From: Anoplopoma fimbria
Taxonomy: Eukaryota > Chordata > Actinopteri > Perciformes > Anoplopomatidae
DNA: 64,000 bases
Assembly (NCBI RefSeq): GCF_027596085.1
Contig: NC_072472.1
Coordinates: forward strand, 20,568,680 to 20,632,679
Direction of reading: 5' to 3'
The first letter of the stretch is position 1; each line of letters begins with the position of its first letter. The position numbers and the translations under genes are program-made. Below, one piece after another: positions 51,180 through 63,483 of the stretch. Below the pieces are notes generated by a model that was not told where the DNA came from, ran no database searches, and saw only the letters and a list, made by a program, of their open reading frames with translations.

Positions 51180-51963
51180 CCTATAGGCACCTGTACCTGA
51201 TGACTTCCCATCCAAGCTTTCGAGGTGTGCAGATCAACTGGCAACTGGCCTATCACTGCTCTTGTCTATAGTCCCCACATGTTACAAGAAGTCCATTATT
51301 GTTCCTGTGCCAAAAAAGACAAAAGCCCTTAGCCTGATCAACTACCACCCAGCAGCTATTGACACTATCATATGAAGTGCTTTAAGCTGTTAGTGAAATC
51401 GTTCAACATGTCCTTTGCTGCCAAATTTCTCTATGGACGAAGCCATCACCTTACCCCTCCACACTGCCCTCTCCCACCAGGAAGTAGAATGCTGTTCATT
51501 GACTATTTCACTCCATCGTGACCTCCAGGCTTGTCATTATCATTGTTTAAAAGATTCAGATGCCACTACCAATAGCATTACTCTTGAAGTGATACAGATT
51601 CCAATAGAGTACCTGATTCAATACATGTAATGTGAATGAAAGCAATGTGGTAGCCTCCGGCTCAGACTTCTATAAATATATATACATATATATATATGGA
51701 AATAAAAAAAAAATCTTGGTTCTGGCTTATTCTGTCGATACATTATGGGTATCGACTATCAATACACAGCCCTAGAGTTGTTGAATCACTGCCTGGTATG
51801 GTATTTTCACCGTCCCCAACATTAAAGCTCTACAGGGGGTGGTGAAAACCACACAGCACATCACCATTACTCTTTTAATTTATTTATATTTGAATGTTTA
51901 TTTTGACCCTTTATTTTAACTTCAACGATGTCTTATATTTGGATTTTGCTTTTATTCGGGTTA
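51180..51963 (+). pseudogene. Decayed Rex1/CR1-type LINE remnant
   Basis: Translated in shifting plus-strand frames it shows RT pieces in the right order: PDDFPSKLSRCADQLA (about 51198-51245), IIVPVPKKTKA (51295-51327), ITLPLHTALSH (51445-51477), RMLFIDYF (51486-51509, with the first catalytic Asp) and, after a large internal deletion, AWYGIF...IKALQGVVKTTQHIT (51791-51865), the family's C-terminal block. Stops and frameshifts are frequent. This is older than the Rex1 copy at 5.7 kb. Its last 275 bp are duplicated at 52502. Confidence 0.65.
51689..51963 (+). repeat. Left copy of a 275-bp direct duplication
   Basis: It matches 52502-52777 over its whole length with a single 1-bp difference (CAACGATG against CAACGTATG). 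It begins in a TA tract (TATATATATGG) and ends at CGGGTTA, exactly where the inverted-repeat element begins. Confidence 0.97.
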
Positions 51964-52503
51964 TATTTTCCGCACTATAGGCGCACTGGATTATAAGGCG
52001 CACTGTCAATGAATGGTCTATTTTTTCAATATAAAACACTATAAGGCGCATTAAGTCAAACAAAACAGTCACTCAGTCAAACTTCCTCCACTTCCGTATT
52101 GATTCATTAATGTTGAATTCTCTCGCAGCTGCTCTATTCCCATGTTCTACTGCGTGACTGACAGCCTTGAGTTTGAAGTCCGCGTCGTATGTCTCTTGAC
52201 AGGAGCCATGTTGGGTCCTTATACACACACACTGTAATATTATGGTGAAGCACAGTGTGTATTACTCCGCGACGCTCCTGACTACGGTAGCCGTGATGCT
52301 GCTGCGGTGCGGCTTTGTAGTTTACCAAAGTCGTACTAAAACATGTTGACAGAGCGCTGTGTACCACACAAAATCACTTCCAGGTCAGTAAGCACAACCA
52401 GAATTAATCCATATATAAGGCGCTCCGGATTATAAGGCGCACTGTCGTTTTTTGAGAAAATTAAAGGCTTTTAAGTGCGCCTTATAGTGCGGAAAATACG
52501 GTA
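51964..52503. mobile_element. Inverted-repeat DNA element (MITE) with 'ataaggcgcac' termini
   Basis: The left end is TATTTTCCGCACTATAGGCG and the right end, inverted, is TACCGTATTTTCCGCACTAT. The termini continue for about 50 bp, with GGATTATAAGGCGCACTGTC on both sides. This is a very widespread vertebrate and fish repeat type inserted at TA; I believe it is mariner/Tigger-like. The left end lacks the outermost TACCG, while the right end is intact and abuts a TA tract. The 540-bp interior (CTTCCTCCACTTCCG, GTCTCTTGACAGGAGCC) has no transposase. Confidence 0.75.
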
Positions 52504-52777
52504 TATATATGGAAATAAAAAAAAAATCTTGGTTCTGGCTTATTCTGTCGATACATTATGGGTATCGACTATCAATACACAGCCCTAGAGTTGTTGAATC
52601 ACTGCCTGGTATGGTATTTTCACCGTCCCCAACATTAAAGCTCTACAGGGGGTGGTGAAAACCACACAGCACATCACCATTACTCTTTTAATTTATTTAT
52701 ATTTGAATGTTTATTTTGACCCTTTATTTTAACTTCAACGTATGTCTTATATTTGGATTTTGCTTTTATTCGGGTTA
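52502..52777 (+). repeat. Right copy of the 275-bp direct duplication
   Basis: Near-identical to 51689-51963. Here CGGGTTA continues into AATTTTCTTTTTATAC, which is presumably the original downstream flank. It carries a second copy of the LINE C-terminal block (52604-52679). Confidence 0.97.
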
Positions 52778-55700
52778 ATTTTCTTTTTATACATATTTAT
52801 GAGCATTGTTGGAGAGACTTGAACTTGTCATTTGTTAATTGGTAAATATGTCTCCTAATACAACATCATATGTAAAACGAGAGTATATATATCTTACTGT
52901 AACAGCAGGGGGTCCTTGGGCTTATCCTAACACTCTTCATCCATGTGAGCTTGAAAATATGTTTTAACAGCATGATACTGTGATAATCACTTGGCAATGT
53001 GTATGTACATGTAAAAATATGTATGTGATGATGGTTGGGTTATAGGATTTATTATAAATTAAACAGCTCATATTGGTGTTAGCTTACACATACACCATCA
53101 CTACCCGTACAGTCAACTCCAGTCCCCCCCCCCTACCCCCAACACCTCCAATCTCATATGCACAGAGGCAGACGCAATTATTTTTCACAAAGATAAAGGG
53201 AAATGTCATCAGGATTCTCCAAAAGCCTCTGCATTCTGTCACCTTCTCTTCCTTTTTTTTTTTCATTTTGATGATTCCCTTTATCAATTAAGTCTGCTCT
53301 CAAGATTTACTCCGGCAATTTCATCACAGTCAATTAGCCTGGAGAGAGAGAGAGAGAGAGAGAGTTGGGCAGAGGAGAGCTTTCCAGTCAGCGAGAGAAC
53401 TGCAGAGGAACAACATGCGTCTCCGCCTCTGCATACCAAACAGTGACGGCGGGAGTCTGCTGGCCAAAGAGCCCTCAGATTGGTTGAGGACATTTACCTC
53501 TCTAACGTCTAATAATGTTTTCCCAGACGCTCAGTGGAGACTGCACAGACACACTGCTGGGGCTTTGTGCCTGCATATTTATATAAAAAAAGCAGGTGAT
53601 GGACACGTTGCTGACCACAGATGCAGCAGCTATTACATTTTCTCCTCTGTTGGACAGTGTAACACAAGCCTTAAGTCAGCATTCAGACGTGTGCAGCGGG
53701 CAGCAACACAGCTCAAGGGAGAATATTCATAAAACTATTTTTCATGGAGACAAGTGATCCGTCAGCAAGTAGTGTGTATGGGGATTTTTTCCCCCCATTA
53801 ATATGATTGGTGAGATCAAGAAGCCATTAATAACAAATTTAGCAAGTTTGTTTGTAAAGAAAGAAGGACATACTACAGATGAAGTATGCTGTAAATGCTG
53901 ACAACAATATGCTCCTATATATCTTTGAGTATTACATAGGACTAACTTTTAAAGTGACTTTGAACTCAATACCTCCAGATCTTTCTCTTATTTTCCTGCA
54001 GCTTCTTTACCTTTACTATTTCTTGTGTAAAGAATAATAAACGATGATTAACCTTCTAATTTATCACCAGGCTTTGGCATGTAGTTGAATAACAGTTGTT
54101 TCTTGGTCAAATCCTAACATTTTCAAGCACAGATATGTCCTCAACATGAATTATGTGCCGCATAGATCAGGGAACACGTCCTTTCAACCATTCATTTTAG
54201 CATTTTGCTTTTGCATGAGTTTTCACACCATGAAACCAGCCTCTGAATGAATTGTACATGTGCAAACAGTTAATACATAAGAACACAGTATAAGATGTGT
54301 TATTGTGATGAATCAGTTACATTATGCAATGTTATTAAGCATTTATTAACTGTATATATACAGCAGTTGTGGTTTCTATAGAAGAGGCGTTGGGAAATCT
54401 AAGCTTTAAAATGTCCTTGTATTTGGATACAATTTCCATATTGTATGTTGAAATAGATTTATTTAGGGTTCATATATTGCTTATTAATGTATGAATGTGT
54501 GGGTTTAAATAAAGTTAATACAGAATATTTGCATTTCTTCATGCCTGCTTGCATCTTATAGCAGCGACTTTTTGCAATTGCTCCAGCTTTAAAATATTCT
54601 GTATTTAGTTTGAACAGGTTTAAAATTAGTTTCAGCTCTTATGAATGAGAAAAGTGTCTGCAATATTCACACAGGGTATTCTTCTTATCACCGTTGGACT
54701 GAAGTGATTCTGCTGGTGGGTACGGTGTCTGTGTGGTACATCAGGTATAACCACAGCCTTCCTTTTAATGACATCTAAACATATGGCTCAGCCACAGCTG
54801 GCTGACTCTCCTGCAGTAGATCAGCCTGCCAGAACTTCTGGGAATCCACATGAGTTTTTTAGGGAATACCCAACATATGTCTGAGGATGCAGTTTACTGC
54901 AACATTACCTGTAGTCTGTTTTTGTATCACGCTGCCCATGCAGTGGTTAGACCTGCTGCCCTATACCAGTCACAAGCTGGTCTTATATTCTAGATCTCAG
55001 TTTTAAAAGTCAGCAGTAACTGGTTTCTACGCAGGGCAGCATTAAGATGGAAATGTCTCAACATGGCAGTCATAGCCAAGGACTTCAGAAAATAGTTGTC
55101 TGTTGGAGGTTTGAATTAGTGATTTGTTTATAAAATCAGTACAGGAATTATTTTTTTAGTTTAGATATTAAAGTCATGTCAATTAAATACACTTTTTTTT
55201 GTTGATTTCAGTGGAATAACTCCTCATGGTCTATTAGTTGTCTCTTATGTGTGTGAACAAAACAAAAAAAATCCATTGTTTTTACACAACCACACAGTCC
55301 AGCCAATCAGCAGCAGGGGGTGTTTGTTCTGGTGCACAGCACAGGAGAAAGCCATGGGTAGGTATGCAGAGAAGGGCAGTGGGAGGGGGAGGGACGGTAA
55401 ATCTGGAGGGGGGGGATTTGTTTGGGTGTTTAGATCAGACCTGCTGACTCTCGCTTTAAAAGTCACACTACAGGAAGTGAGGCAGAAAAGTAGGTGGCAT
55501 AGATTTTCTCTGCAAACTTATTTTGAGGTTGTTTTTTTGGATGACAACCAATCTGGCTTCTCCTGTTGTAGTTAATTCCAAAAAAAAATTAAACTTGTAA
55601 TTACTAATCAAATCAATGTTACACTCTTTACACCTTTGTCCACACATTCACTTTCAGGTTGATGATAAGGTACAGTGCACATATGAAATAGATGTTTTCC

Positions 55701-57265
55701 ATGCATCCTCTTAACTGGTACAGATTTTTCAAGGAAACTGTGTAGACGGCTGAACTGTGCGGCTTTGTACCCACAAAGCAGTTACAGCAGTTACATACGG
55801 CCCCATTGAGAAGGTACATTTAATCAAAATTTTGGAGACCATGGAAAGTGTTTCATTCCACGACTTCAACATGCTACACGGAGGATCACTGAACTTTGCT
55901 CTTACATAAACATGACAAAAAGAACAAGAGATATCATGCTTACATTACGAATTCATCCTACACCATAGATGATCTGATTAGATCTCAAAGCACCTTGCTG
56001 CATTAGTTTGCAAATAATTAAGAACAGAAAGATAACCACTGTATCATCGTAATCTTTTAGGACATGACTATTGTATTAATACTACACATGAGTGATATGA
56101 TGGCTGTTGCAGACATAATGCATTGCGCATATTAATAACAAGCTGTGTTTTTTTTTGCAGTAATATTAGAAAGTATGCAACCAAGAGACCTGACCATGTG
56201 CAAACTTGTTGTCCAGCTAGTGAGCAAGCGAAACTAATGAGATAGATAGTTAAAAAGTTTGTAATCACTAAGATTTATATTTATTTACACTGTCACCTTT
56301 GTATTAAGCAAAATGATGTGCAATGGTGAATGAAATGCCAGGGGCAAATAAACAGTATAGAGTTATGTATATAGTGAGAAAACTCCTACAGAGGCTATAG
56401 GCAAGAAAAAAAGAGTATTTTTGTGTCTTATTTTACTCCACTTTTACTCCACTCCAATTATTCCGCCCATTCAATTTTCTATTGGAATACTGATTTTGCA
56501 TTCCTCAATCAATATACACAGATTAAAAACATGGAGATCTATTGAAAATAAATTACACCAAAAGGGATTTTATTAAGTATTTTATTTCAAAAACGTATAA
56601 CACATACCCTTAATATGCTCTTTTCAAAGCTACCTAACTCCATTGAAATTTACCTTGCCATATTATAACTTAAAACTCAGAGAAAAAAAACAAAATAATT
56701 GGATAAAAACTGTCTTGGTTAGCCTAGTGTTCACAAACTCTGGTTTGGTCCAAATAGAGCCTTAATTCACAGAGCTTGATGTAAAAATATCCTGGCTCTT
56801 CCAGGCTGTCTCTCTCTGCCGTTACCAGCCTTAGTGTTAATAATAATTTGCTGAATCGGAGTCGGTCTTATACATCTTATACAGGTAAAGATTGGTAATT
56901 TCTCACAATTGGTAATTTGTTCAGGAACCGAGGTTGGTGCACTGCTGAGGTGAAATATCTGAAAGTTTACTTGCATATGTCCCATGTAAGGAATCAGTAG
57001 AATCGGTATTTAAAGGATCCTCGATATTCGAACAGTTCTTTGGCGGGATTCGATGACGTAGCATCCTTGAGATCAATAGTTCCAGCATCCTTCCTCGAAT
57101 TTTAGAAACACACTGTGAGTTACTGCTAGCCTGGTCAGCTATTGAGTTAGCGGTTAGCTCAGCAGCAGTGGTTGGCTAACTAGTTCAAGATTCATTTTGC
57201 TGCACCACTTTCTTGTGTGACCAGGCCTTAACTGTGTTTTTGTGTGATAAATTTGAGAAATTGTA
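52778..57265. other. Long stretch without recognisable genes; short GA tract
   Basis: Unique-looking, AT-rich DNA. A (GA)11 tract is at 53342-53364 and a C-rich run near 53124. Frames of about 105 codons (53415-53732 and 55249-55575, +) have no recognisable domain. GTTAGC/GCTAAC phrases cluster at 57140-57180. Confidence 0.4.
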
Positions 57266-59085
57266 TTTCAAATATCAAATTTGCCTCAGAGGCCTTTACA
57301 ATCTGTACACAAACGACATCGGCACAGGAAAAACTCCCCTAAAAAAACCCTTTAACAGGGAGAAAAAAGGAAGAAACCTATGGGAGAACGACAGAGGAGG
57401 GATCCTTCTCCCAGGATGGACAGAATGCAATAGATGTCATGTGTACAGAATGAACAGCATAACAGAGATACAACACATTCAGTGTATATAACATAAATTA
57501 TTCATATAATAAGGGTAGTAAGCAGATTAATGAAGGAAAAAAATTAAACTATTAATAAAAACAGCAGCAATGGATATAGTAGACTTATAAAAATTATATA
57601 GGGAATAGTAATAGTAATGTGACTAATAATAATAATGGAAGTAGCAGTGGGTGTCAGCCGGGCCACAGCAGGAGGCACGACCAGATATAACCATGATTCA
57701 TGGAAACCTGCGAGGCGAAAAAGCACAAAGACTCCAGGGAAGAAGCAAAGCCAGTAATGTGCATAAATAGGACATGAATAAAGATGGAGGGAGAGAAGAG
57801 CAGAGAGGAGCTCAGTGTATCCTAGGTAGTCCCCCGGCTGTCTAGGCATATAGCAGCATATCTAGGGGCTGGACCAAGGCGAACCTGAACCAGCCCTAAC
57901 TATAAGCGCTATCAAAAAGGAAGGTCTTAAGCCTGCTCTTAAAAGTGGTGAGTGTGTCTGCCCCCCGGACTGAAACTGGAACCTGGTTCCACAGAAGAGG
58001 AGCCTGATAACTGAAGTCTCTGGCTCTTTGATACTCTAGGAACCACAAGTAACCCTGCATTGATTGAGCGCAGCTCTCTAGTTGGGTAATATGGAACTAT
58101 AAATTCCTTAAGATAAGACGGTGCCTGACCAGTTAGAGCTTTGTAGGTGAGGAGAAGAATTTTAAATTATATTCTTGATTTAACAGGGAGCCAGTGCAGA
58201 GAAGCTAATACTGGAGTAACATGATCTCTTTTCTTAGTTTTTGTTAGAACACGAACTGCAGCATTCTGGATCAACGGGAGAGATTCAAGAGACTTGCGGT
58301 TCCTTTAATGCCAATTAGATGCTCCAGTCTCTGTAATAAGATTTGATGGTCAATGGTGTCGAACATAGCATTAAGGTCTTACAATACAAGTACAGAGACA
58401 AGTCGTTTGTCTGAAGCTATTAGAAGGTCATTGGACATTTTCACCAGTGGTGTCTCTGTGCTATGATGCACTCTAAATCCTGACTGAAAATCCTCAAATA
58501 AACTATTGTTATGTAGAAAGTCACAGAGCTGATTTGCGACTGCTTTCTCAAGGATATTAGAGAGGAACGGAAGGTTAGATATAGGTCTATAGTTAGCCAA
58601 CACCTCTGGATCAAGAGTGGGTTTCTTAAGAAGAGGTTTAATTACAGCTAGTTTGAAGGCCTGTGGTACATGGCCCGTTAGTAAAGACAGATTGATAATA
58701 TCTAGTAAAGAGATGCTAACTAAAGGTAGAACTTCCTTAAGCAGCATAGTCGAGATCATGTCTAAGAGACAGGTGGAAGGTTTAGACTTAGAAATAGTTA
58801 AAGTCAATTGTTGAAGGTCGATGGGTGAAAAGCCATCTAAATATATTTCAGGTTCTACAGCTGTTTCTAAGGTTACTGTATTTGAGGATAGATCGTACTG
58901 GTTGAGGGCAGTAGATTATAATTTTTTCTCTAATAGTTAGAATCTTATCATTAAAGAAGTTCATGAAGTCACTACTACTGAGGTTTATAGGAATACACGG
59001 CTCAACAGAGCTGTGACTCTCTGTCAGCCTGGCTACAGTGCTGAAGAGAACCCTAGGGTTGTTCTTATTTTTCTCTATTAATGCT
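57266..59085 (-). mobile_element. L2-type LINE with internal RT deletion
   Basis: On the minus strand: a linker end (LIEKNKNNPRVLFSTVARLT from about 59085; then SSSDFMNFFNDKI), RT N-terminal blocks (58807-58379), then a junction. There DLSAAFDT-type sequence (AMFDTIDHQ, about 58365-58340) runs only as far as LEHLIGI before jumping to the C-terminal block (LIQNAAVRVLTKTKKRDHV, ASLHWLPVKSRI). The catalytic YADD region is deleted. A long 3' UTR (57266-57900) follows, ending in GGCAAATTTG. The 3' UTR recurs inverted at 61460-61799. Confidence 0.8.
58379..58807 (-). pseudogene. L2-type LINE reverse transcriptase N-terminal fragment
   Basis: 142 codons: VPQAFKLAVIKPLLKKPTLD (47-66), NYRPISNLPFLSNILEKAVA (72-91), FEDFQSGFRVHHSTETPLVK (104-123) and SVLVL (138-142) at the start of the catalytic strand. 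The stop follows immediately, so the first catalytic Asp block is out of frame. Upstream residues MLLKEVLPLVSISLLDIINL are the conserved RT entry helix. It is related to, but clearly a different subfamily from, the LINE at 31.3-34.6 kb (compare PLLKKPSLDPSDVKNFRPVS). The RT core that should follow is deleted. Confidence 0.85.
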
Positions 59086-60720
59086 GAATAAAGTTAAGAA
59101 CACCAATGCAAATGGAAGTAACTATGGCCCCTGTCTTCGCTAACTACAACTATCTAACTACAGTAGCTAACAACTGAGCTTCCATGGTGCAGGGCCATGC
59201 TTCTAACTCACTGAGCCTCGCCTCCAACAAATAAACTACACTTATTACATATACCCTTATCAGTAAGGGAGGCAGAGGAATGGCTAAACATGAGATACAC
59301 TGAGCAACAGGAGATTGCCAAAAGTGTTCATGGACACGCTCCTCTTACTGAGACAAGCCAGGAAGCCAAGCTGATATGAGGACTTCTCAAAGGGTCAACA
59401 TATAGAGTGCAACTCAAGTGAAAATTGCTATGGAAATTAAAATGGCAGAGTATCAATTCTTACAATGTGTCGGCTGGAAACGATTATGTAATTTAGTGTG
59501 GAGTTGCCTGTTGAAGACGTATCTGCAGATGGAATGAGGCCCGTTGTAGGAAGTGTAGCACTGTGTTTTGATCAATTTGGCAGTGTTGTTGCATGCTCCT
59601 TTGACCCCTCTTAGAATTTCTGCAAAGGTGCCAATTTGCTGGGTCTCAGTGAGAAGCAAAAGAGACGTGACGAGCCTTCCTCACCCCCTACCGCCCACCT
59701 TCATCAACGCCACCCACTTGAGTTCCCTTCATGAATTTCAACTGTGTTCACTGTTTCTTCTCCAAATACGGAGACACATTCTGCATCAAGTTTTAATTGA
59801 TCCCTCTGGGCTGGGATGCTCACAGTTGGGGAGACCAAGGTACACAATGATATGAACCTTGATCCTGTGATTTCTACAGAAACACAGCGTTTGGAATGCC
59901 TCGCTCCAGGCAGCATTAATTGGTTTTGCATATAGATGCTGGTACTTCAGTTGAAGATGGGATGTTTGTGCAGTTATTTGAGTAGTGTGAGCACAGGAGA
60001 TGGGAGTAGGACCGTTATTGTGTGTTTGTGTGTGTTTAAGATGTATACTGGTAGGTTGGAGTTTTTGGACTATCCCTGTTGGTGTTTGGATGATGAACAA
60101 ATATGAATACATAATTCAGCATCGCACAGATACTGAGCCCTGAACAGCCTTTAGCAATTTGTTGTTTTTTTCCCCCACTGACCTCCCATAGTGGCAAAAT
60201 GATTGGCAAATTTTACCTCAAATGTCACACCACTTCTTCTCATAATCAGTCTAATCTAGACACTCAGACATCATACACACACTTATACACCCAGTGGAAC
60301 CCACTCTTCTTAGTGGGGGTAGTGTAAATCTGTCCATCAATGTTTTTAGTTCAGTATCAAAGTAATGCTTGTTGTAGTGATTAGTGTCTGAACAGTGTGA
60401 ACAGGGACTGCTAGTTCAATTTTCAGACATTCTCCAAGGTTCATAACTTAAACGTCCGTTTTAGCTCCTCTCAAAATTAAATAGGATGTTATTTTTCAAT
60501 TTTTTAAAGCGGCTAATTATATATTCATATATGATTTTTACATATGAGGAGTATAACTGAAACACAAAAAAGAAAAAAAGAGATAAGAAAAAATACTATA
60601 GATGATTTGTTATCAATTTATGGTTTTATAAATGATATTCTGAATGATACAGGTTCAGACACAGGTGGTAGCTTTGTGTTACAGTTCTAATGTAAACATC
60701 ATGTTCTGTTTTCATAAACC
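59086..60720. other. No recognisable gene; possible further LINE-associated repeat at its left end
   Basis: 59105-59300 (CTAACAACTGAGCTTCCATG, ATGCTTCTAACTCACTGAGCC) has the feel of a fish repeat adjoining the L2-type LINE, but I could not assign it. The remainder is unique-looking. The 108-codon minus frame (59786-60112) is Thr/Gln/His-rich and probably chance. Confidence 0.35.
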
Positions 60721-60724
60721 TGAC

Positions 60725-61370
60725 TATGGCTGTGTTCAAATCACATTCTACTACTACCTACTACTGCACACATACTGAGTACTACAGACTCACTGAGTGT
60801 GTACTGCATGCTGCCTAATTTACCAGCAGACTTTTGGGCTAATGTGGCTCAGTGTTGGAGCAGGGTGTGAATTGGTGAATGATGACATGCAGTGTTAAAG
60901 CGCTTTGAGTGGTCAGAAGACTAGAAGAGAGCTATACAGGTTCAGTCCACTAACAATTTACCATTAACAAGCTCAAGCCAGGCCTGTCTGAGGCATCTCT
61001 CCAGCGGATCCGTCACATATCTGAAAATGTTGCAGCAAATTCCCAAACAGGTGTTATTTGATAAACTGACCACTTATTGGAAATCCAAACCATTCATTTC
61101 TCTCATGAAAACCTAGTCAAACTCAATAAAGTGACAAATTGTCAAAATGTCTTAAGACTGACAAGCCGCAATGCATTGTGGGGCAGTTTAGTATGTGTGG
61201 TAAGCTCACGTCTCACACTCACATATTCTGGTTAATGAAGTAAACATTAAGGCATTTCTCACGTGCATAAAATGTACATATTATGCAGTGTAAGGGCACT
61301 GCATACTCAATTTTACATCAGACTGTATGAAAAGCATGCTAGTATGCAATTTCCAACACTGTGGCATGTC
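60725..61370. repeat. Probable MITE of the 'tactgcatactg' type, interrupted by a SINE tail
   Basis: The left end GGCTGTGTTCAAATCACATT is followed by CTACTACTGCACACATACTGA and GTGTGTACTGCATGCTG. The right end has GCATGCTAGTATGCAATTTCC and AACACTGTGGC. Read inverted this gives ACAGTGTTGGAAATTGCATAC, which resembles the left end but is not a perfect match. This kind of element is common in fish. The 60826-60968 SINE segment and other sequence lie inside, so limits and unity are uncertain. Confidence 0.4.
60826..60968 (+). mobile_element. SINE 3' part with 'gagtggtc...agctatac' tail
   Basis: GTTAAAGCGCTTTGAGTGGTC followed by AGAAGACTAGAAGAGAGC and CAGTCCACTAACAATTTACC matches the tail of the SINE at 44584-44904. 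Upstream, GTGTGAATTGGTGAATGATG matches the same family's body. The tRNA-like head is missing, so this is a 5'-truncated copy. Confidence 0.65.
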
Positions 61371-61459
61371 AACCTCTTATCCAGGTTTCTGTCAGTCATG
61401 GTTGTATAGGTGCGACCTCATTCTGGGTTACATATTTTCATGGCTATAATTCTACTGTA

Positions 61460-61799
61460 ATAATTGCTGCTGTTATTATAAGTAGTCTTATTATATGAAT
61501 CATTTATGTCATATACATTGAATGTGTTGTATCTCTGTTATGCTGTTCTCATTCTGTACACATGACATCTATTGCATTCTGTCCATCCTGGGAGAAGGAT
61601 CCCTCCTCTGTCGTTCTCCCAGAGGTTTCTTCCTTTTTTCTCCCTGTTAAAGGGGTTTTTTAGGGGAGTTTTTCCTGTGCCGATGTGAGGGAAGGACAGA
61701 GGATGTCGCATGTGCACAGATTGTAAAGCCCTCTGAGGCAAATTTGTAATTTGTGATTCTGGGCTATACAAAATAAACTGAATTGAATTGAATTGAATA
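61460..61799 (+). mobile_element. L2-type LINE 3' end, solo copy
   Basis: It is the inverted counterpart of 57276-57520: TTATATGAAT, GTGTTGTATCTCTGTTATGC, CATGACATCTATTGCATTCTG, CCCAGGTTT-side CTTCCTTTTTTCTCCCTG and GGGAGTTTTTCCTGTGCCGA. It keeps about 40 bp (GTGAGGGAAGGACAGAGGAT) missing from the longer copy. It ends with the true LINE terminus, AATAAACTGAATTGAATTGA repeats at 61775-61797. Only UTR is present. The 77-codon minus frame here is incidental. Confidence 0.8.
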
Positions 61800-63483
61800 G
61801 TAGAAAAATTACAAAAATAACATGAAAGTTGTCGTTCTCGTCTTTTACTACTGGTATTCAGTAGTGGTTAATCCAGCAGAAACCAAGCTCATTGGCTGCT
61901 TGGTTAACTAAATTGGTAGAAGTGAGAATTACCTTAACCTGAAACTGTGACAATATCACAACCATGTATACACAATAAGAATGTTCCATACGTGTTATGT
62001 CCTAAATATGAAGAAAATAGTCAGGACTCAGGACCAGGTTACGAGTGTGCATGTTAAAGTTCTAATTCTGGAGATTCTATATTTGGGTCTGCACTCTAAA
62101 ACCTCCAAACTAATTTTTGATACAGTTTGGGTTAAAGGGAATCTGCAGGAAAAGCCTGAGCTCTTGTTCTGCGATCCGTCTACAGCATGAGGAGAGGGGT
62201 TGTTGGTAGGTGAGTGTGCGTGTCCTCTTCCCTGAGCGTGACTCACCATTGGAGCCTTTAAACTCTCCCTGTCCCCCTGGGGTATTAAATGTCCTCATCC
62301 TTGTCCCCAGACTCTTTGAGAGCAGATGATCCTCATTAACGGTGCCCGGATGGAGGGCATGTGTCTCTGCAGCCTTTCCTGTCCTCACACTGAGAAACCC
62401 AATCTGACAAATCCTCTTATAAAGATATCACTCTCCCACCATCCTGTCCCTGCCCCCGTCCTCATCAGACATCCGAGCCGGATTCATCCTTCCTTATTTG
62501 CACGCGGCATTGATCAGGTGAAAGCAGGCGGCAGAACCAGGACAGGAGGAGTTGTAATAAATGATGAATTTCCCTCGCCGAGCCGTTTTGCTAGGACCTG
62601 ACGCGTGAGGTATGGCCATCACAGTTAATACCGTCTCCCAGGCATGCAGATGAAGGGTCAGGTTGCCATCCCATCAACTATAATAATTGAACTGTCGTCC
62701 GAAACCGCAGCATTTCCCAGTTCTCTTCATGTATTCCCCTTTCTTATATATTTCATGAAATTTTCATTAGCTCGAGCGGGGATTTTTTTACCCCTCTTCA
62801 TTTACTCAGCCAACTTGTATGCTGTTGAGGACTTAGCTGACAGCGAACAAGATCTACAGCCGCGTTTTATCAGATGGAAGCGGCATGTTGATGAAACAGC
62901 GGTTCAAGGGAGATCAAGGCACTCAACCTATAAAAGTGTGCAAATGACAACCCACCTTTATTTTTTATTTTTAGTCACTCTGTGCCATATACACCCAACT
63001 CTGCTACTCAGTTACTGATGTCTCACACAGATCACAGCTGCTCTATATTGTGTGGCTGGGAGTGCGGATGACACCTTAAGGTAACAGATTCACTAGCTGC
63101 TGCTTTGGTATATCAATTTAGTGTGATAACGTCATGTTGCAAAGGCAGAATCTGAATTCCTCTGGAAAATATTCAATGTTGAGGATTTGTATTTCTGTTC
63201 AGCAATCCTCCTGTCTGTACACGCTGTACCGTTAGATAAGCACATATATAGTGGAGTAGTTGTAAAAATGTAGATTACTGTTAATCTGTGATTTCGTTCA
63301 TCTCAGAAAAAATAAACCAATGCAGCATCTCAGCGGCCTTTGTTTAGAGGCTTCACCTCTGAGTCATTTAATTTCTCTTGAATAACATAGGGACTTTGGA
63401 CATTGTCTGAACAGATTAAGTGGTATGTTGCACCAGCCCAGTATCATGGAAGTTCATGAAACAGGGAAGAAATTGAATCCATT
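61800..63483. other. No confirmed gene; candidate conserved DNA and a short signal-peptide-like frame
   Basis: Unique-looking. 62480-62760 is GC-richer and more complex than the flanks. The frame at 62755-63018 (+) is described separately. Otherwise nothing assignable. Confidence 0.35.
62755..63018 (+). other. 87-codon frame beginning like a secreted peptide precursor
   Basis: Starting from the internal ATG at 62755 (the frame is open from 62644), residues 1-23 look like a signal peptide (MKFSLARAGIFLPLF, with a small-residue end SANLYA). An acidic stretch (VEDLADSEQD, 24-33) follows, then a basic PRFIRWKR (36-43) with a dibasic end. The C terminus (residues 62-87) is hydrophobic again, unlike most prohormones. 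I recognise no family and see no splice sites or promoter. A chance frame is the default reading. Confidence 0.1.
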
